Source of the DNA: Lunularia cruciata
Taxonomy: Eukaryota > Streptophyta > Marchantiopsida > Lunulariales > Lunulariaceae
Direction: 5' to 3'
Assembly (NCBI GenBank): GCA_948567375.1
Contig: OX419761.1
Location: 21,516,501-21,580,500 of the forward strand
Length of the DNA stretch: 64,000 bases
Shown here: in pieces, positions 61,774-64,000 of the stretch
Layout: the number at the start of each line of letters is the position of its first letter
How positions within the stretch are numbered: the first letter of the stretch is position 1
The notes under the pieces: generated by a model
What the model was told of the DNA's origin: nothing
Database searches by the model: none
The model's input: the letters and a program-made list of their open reading frames with translations, nothing else
Position numbers and translations under genes: made by a program

Positions 61774-64000
61774 TGGTACCCACATTTTTTGTTTTTCTAT
61801 GTTTAGTCGTGTTTAAGAGAAGAAGCAAGCACTGAAAGTTGAATTGCAAACAAAGAATGGACGAAACTAACTTTGGAGGAAATCCAAAGAAGATGACATC
61901 GGATCCAATGATGGAGGTACTCGGAAGAGGAGTATGCCGGAAAAAGTCCAAAGATCACCGTCTTCGGGTTGGAAGATGTAGGAGAGACAAAGACCGTTTA
62001 ACAACCTTAGGATGTGGCAAGAAAGTACATTTCAAGAAACGGCGGAGGCAGAAGCATGTCTTGACAGTGACCGGGAGTTGCACGCAGAATAGAGCAATTC
62101 AAAATTGAAGTCAATTGAAGAATGACTACGATTTAGGGAAATATAAAATGGAGCTCCATAGGGAAAAGTTGAATGTCCCGAGTAAATTTCCAATTCCTTT
62201 GAGTAGTTGTCCTGCAGTAATGCGTGCCCGGAAGCCTATTGAGAGTGAGATTTTCCAAAACCCTGAGGTAGTTAGAGTATCTCGTCTAGGAGAGGGTCTC
62301 ATCTTCCAACATTGTAGAACGAGAGAAGAGATCATGGGGAAGAAGGTGGCCAATGCACTGGCGGTGCAAGGTTTTGCAATCCAAAGGGTAGATGTAATAG
62401 CTAGAATCAAAGTCTTGATTAGACTTTGTATTACCTTTTTAGCATGGAACTGGAATTTCAGTTTCCCGGAAGTGATGGCAGAGATCACTGCCATGAATTG
62501 TGAGGAGGGTCCCGAGGTGGAAGGAAAGAGAGGCAATCCGGCTCGATGGACTGTGTTGGATTGGAAGTTAGTATTGGGGAGAGAAGCAGGAGAACCGACG
62601 GGGATCACCTTCTATCGGAAGTGTGGTGCTGCAGAGGAGACGGCAGAGATCCGCAATTCATTCTTTGCTCCGAGAACCACAAATGGCTACAAGGTGGAGT
62701 CCTATTGGGATCCGATCCAAAGAAGTATTGTGGGGGCGATGATGGCCATGTTCAAGCCAGAACGAACCACCTACATGAACATGCAGCAAGCTATCTTCTT
62801 CCATCAGATGTTTGCAGGAGTTCTAGTGAATTGGGCAAAGTGCTTTCACCACCAAACAAGGCAGATGGTGGTTAATTTGTGAACGGGCTCGCCACCACAT
62901 TATTTTGCACCGTTTGCAGCCCACTTCTACTTTGGACTGAACTTGCTGACCGAAGAAGAGCGTCATCATATGGTGTCCCACATGCATCCCGATTTACGAC
63001 GGGAAGCAGACAAGGAAGAGCGCCAATATATGCTGCATCTTTGAGCAAACAATGAATACTTCATGAAGACTAGACAGTGGAAATTCAAAGAAATTACCAG
63101 TCCAAAGACGAAGAAAAGTCGCAAACCCGAAGAAGCGAGGTTGCCTCCCATGCAAAGGAAGACTTGGCGGCTGATGTTGAAGACTGCAAAGATCCTAAAA
63201 GAGGCATCATCGGGATTGGAGTCTGGGGAAGAGACTGAGTCACAAGAGGAGGAATTGGAAGAAGAAGAGCTCACATTAAAAAGTGAGGAGTCTGGGAGCG
63301 ATAGCGATGGGGAGCCAAAGGTCCAGCAATCGGTGGCAGTAAGTGAGTCTTGTCAAGCAATGGTGGTAAACAAGTCGCGACCAGAAGAGAGAGGAGAGAA
63401 TCCAGCGGGGCCGAGTTCAAGAGGCCAAGACAAAGAAAGTGCCAAAACAATGAAGATACAAAGATCACAACTTTGGATGAAGGAGCCAATGACGGAGGAG
63501 AAGACTCTAGACAAAGATGGCGATGAAGAAGAAGAAAACTTTGGCAGGATATCCTATTTGACAAAGGTGGTCACACCATTGCTGGAGCTGTTGAAGGAGC
63601 ATCGGAGAGCAATTCCCCAAGATCGCAGGAAGGGGATGAATGAGTTGCAGGTGGTGAAGCATCTGTTGAGTGAAGTGAAAGGGTTGCAAGAGCAACAAGT
63701 CTGAAGAAATGAAGAAATTGAAGAACTTTGGAGGGAGGAAGTCTTGCAGAAGAAGACTTTCAAAATGTTACAAGAGAGCTACAAAGAAAAAGCAAAGGAA
63801 CTGCAGAAGCAAGCCAGAGAAATCATGGAACAGGCAATGTGGCTCAACAAGATGAAGGAAGAAGTGAGTGATATGCACATTGAGAACGTTCATTTAAAGG
63901 CGATGACCATCGTAATGGAGCAGGAGTTGGACAATTTAAAGAAAAGTGCAATAACAAAAGATCGAGCATGGCAGAGAGAGTTGGCAGCCAAGCAAGAACA
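61774..64000 (+). mobile_element. family C element C3, continues beyond the window
   Basis: Starts TGTGGTACCCACATTTTTTG after GATGT, inside the family D fragment, and runs off the right edge. Leader and coding region are homologous to C2 but in the opposite orientation, so C2 and C3 form a large imperfect inverted pair about 3.8 kb apart. Confidence 0.75.
62115..64000 (+). pseudogene. C3 coiled-coil gag-like protein, three in-frame stops
   Basis: One reading frame from the Met at 62115 to the window end, broken only by TGA at 62880-62882, 63042-63044 and 63702-63704. At the first two, C2 keeps an Arg in the matching position, so both fit CGA to TGA. The conserved block is present: NGYKVESYWDPIQRSIVGAM, KPERTTYMNMQQAIFFHQMF, NWAKCFHHQTRQMV, PPHYFAPFAAHFYFGLNLL and HMHPDLRREAD. 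An acidic middle (EEELEEEELTLKSEESGSDS) and the beginning of the coiled coil follow. ITFLAWNWNFSFPE shows that C2's first stop replaced a Trp. No enzymatic motif seen. Confidence 0.75.

Overview
The window looks like nuclear DNA of a land plant. It holds two multi-exon genes with GT-AG introns, a plastid-type sugar kinase of the plant/cyanobacterial kind, and nested plant-style Ty3/gypsy LTR retrotransposons whose primer-binding sites match plant types. A bryophyte, fern or gymnosperm is possible; I cannot place it further. Nothing bacterial (operons, ribosome-binding sites, CRISPR) is present.

Layout. 1-14.9 kb: AT-rich, decayed repeat DNA with remnants of a coiled-coil gag-like element (about 2.1-6.4 kb), an (AT)n microsatellite, two inverted LTR fragments and a decayed zinc knuckle. 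14.9-18.4 kb: the 3' part of a non-LTR retrotransposon with a restriction-like endonuclease (REL) domain, plus two copies of a hairpin-bearing tail repeat. 21.0-26.5 kb (minus): an eight-exon gene whose product aligns with FAAP100, a Fanconi anaemia core-complex protein. 27.9-31.6 kb (minus): a nine-exon FGGY kinase like Arabidopsis plastid XK-1, a D-ribulose kinase. 33.5-64 kb: a nest of LTR retrotransposons, mostly on the minus strand.

The retrotransposon nest. I name the families A to E for this window only. A is a chromodomain Ty3/gypsy element with an initiator-Met-tRNA primer site; copy A1 (34154-40783) is complete and sits inside an LTR of an older B element. B is a non-chromodomain Ty3/gypsy element; copy B2 (about 49.8-60.6 kb) keeps long protease, RT, RNase H and integrase frames, and has an extra zinc-knuckle ORF ahead of gag. 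C encodes only a long coiled-coil protein of about 874 residues. Copy C2 (54177-57949) sits in B2's gag with an exact 5-bp target duplication, and copy C3 runs off the right edge. D is a gag fragment with three zinc knuckles. E is an unclassified repeat present as an inverted pair.

The two host genes are transcribed in the same direction, about 1.4 kb apart, with no evident functional link: one is a DNA-repair scaffold, the other a plastid sugar kinase. The strongest leads are family C, the plant FAAP100-like gene, the REL element with its structured tail, and the zinc-knuckle ORF in the B2 leader.
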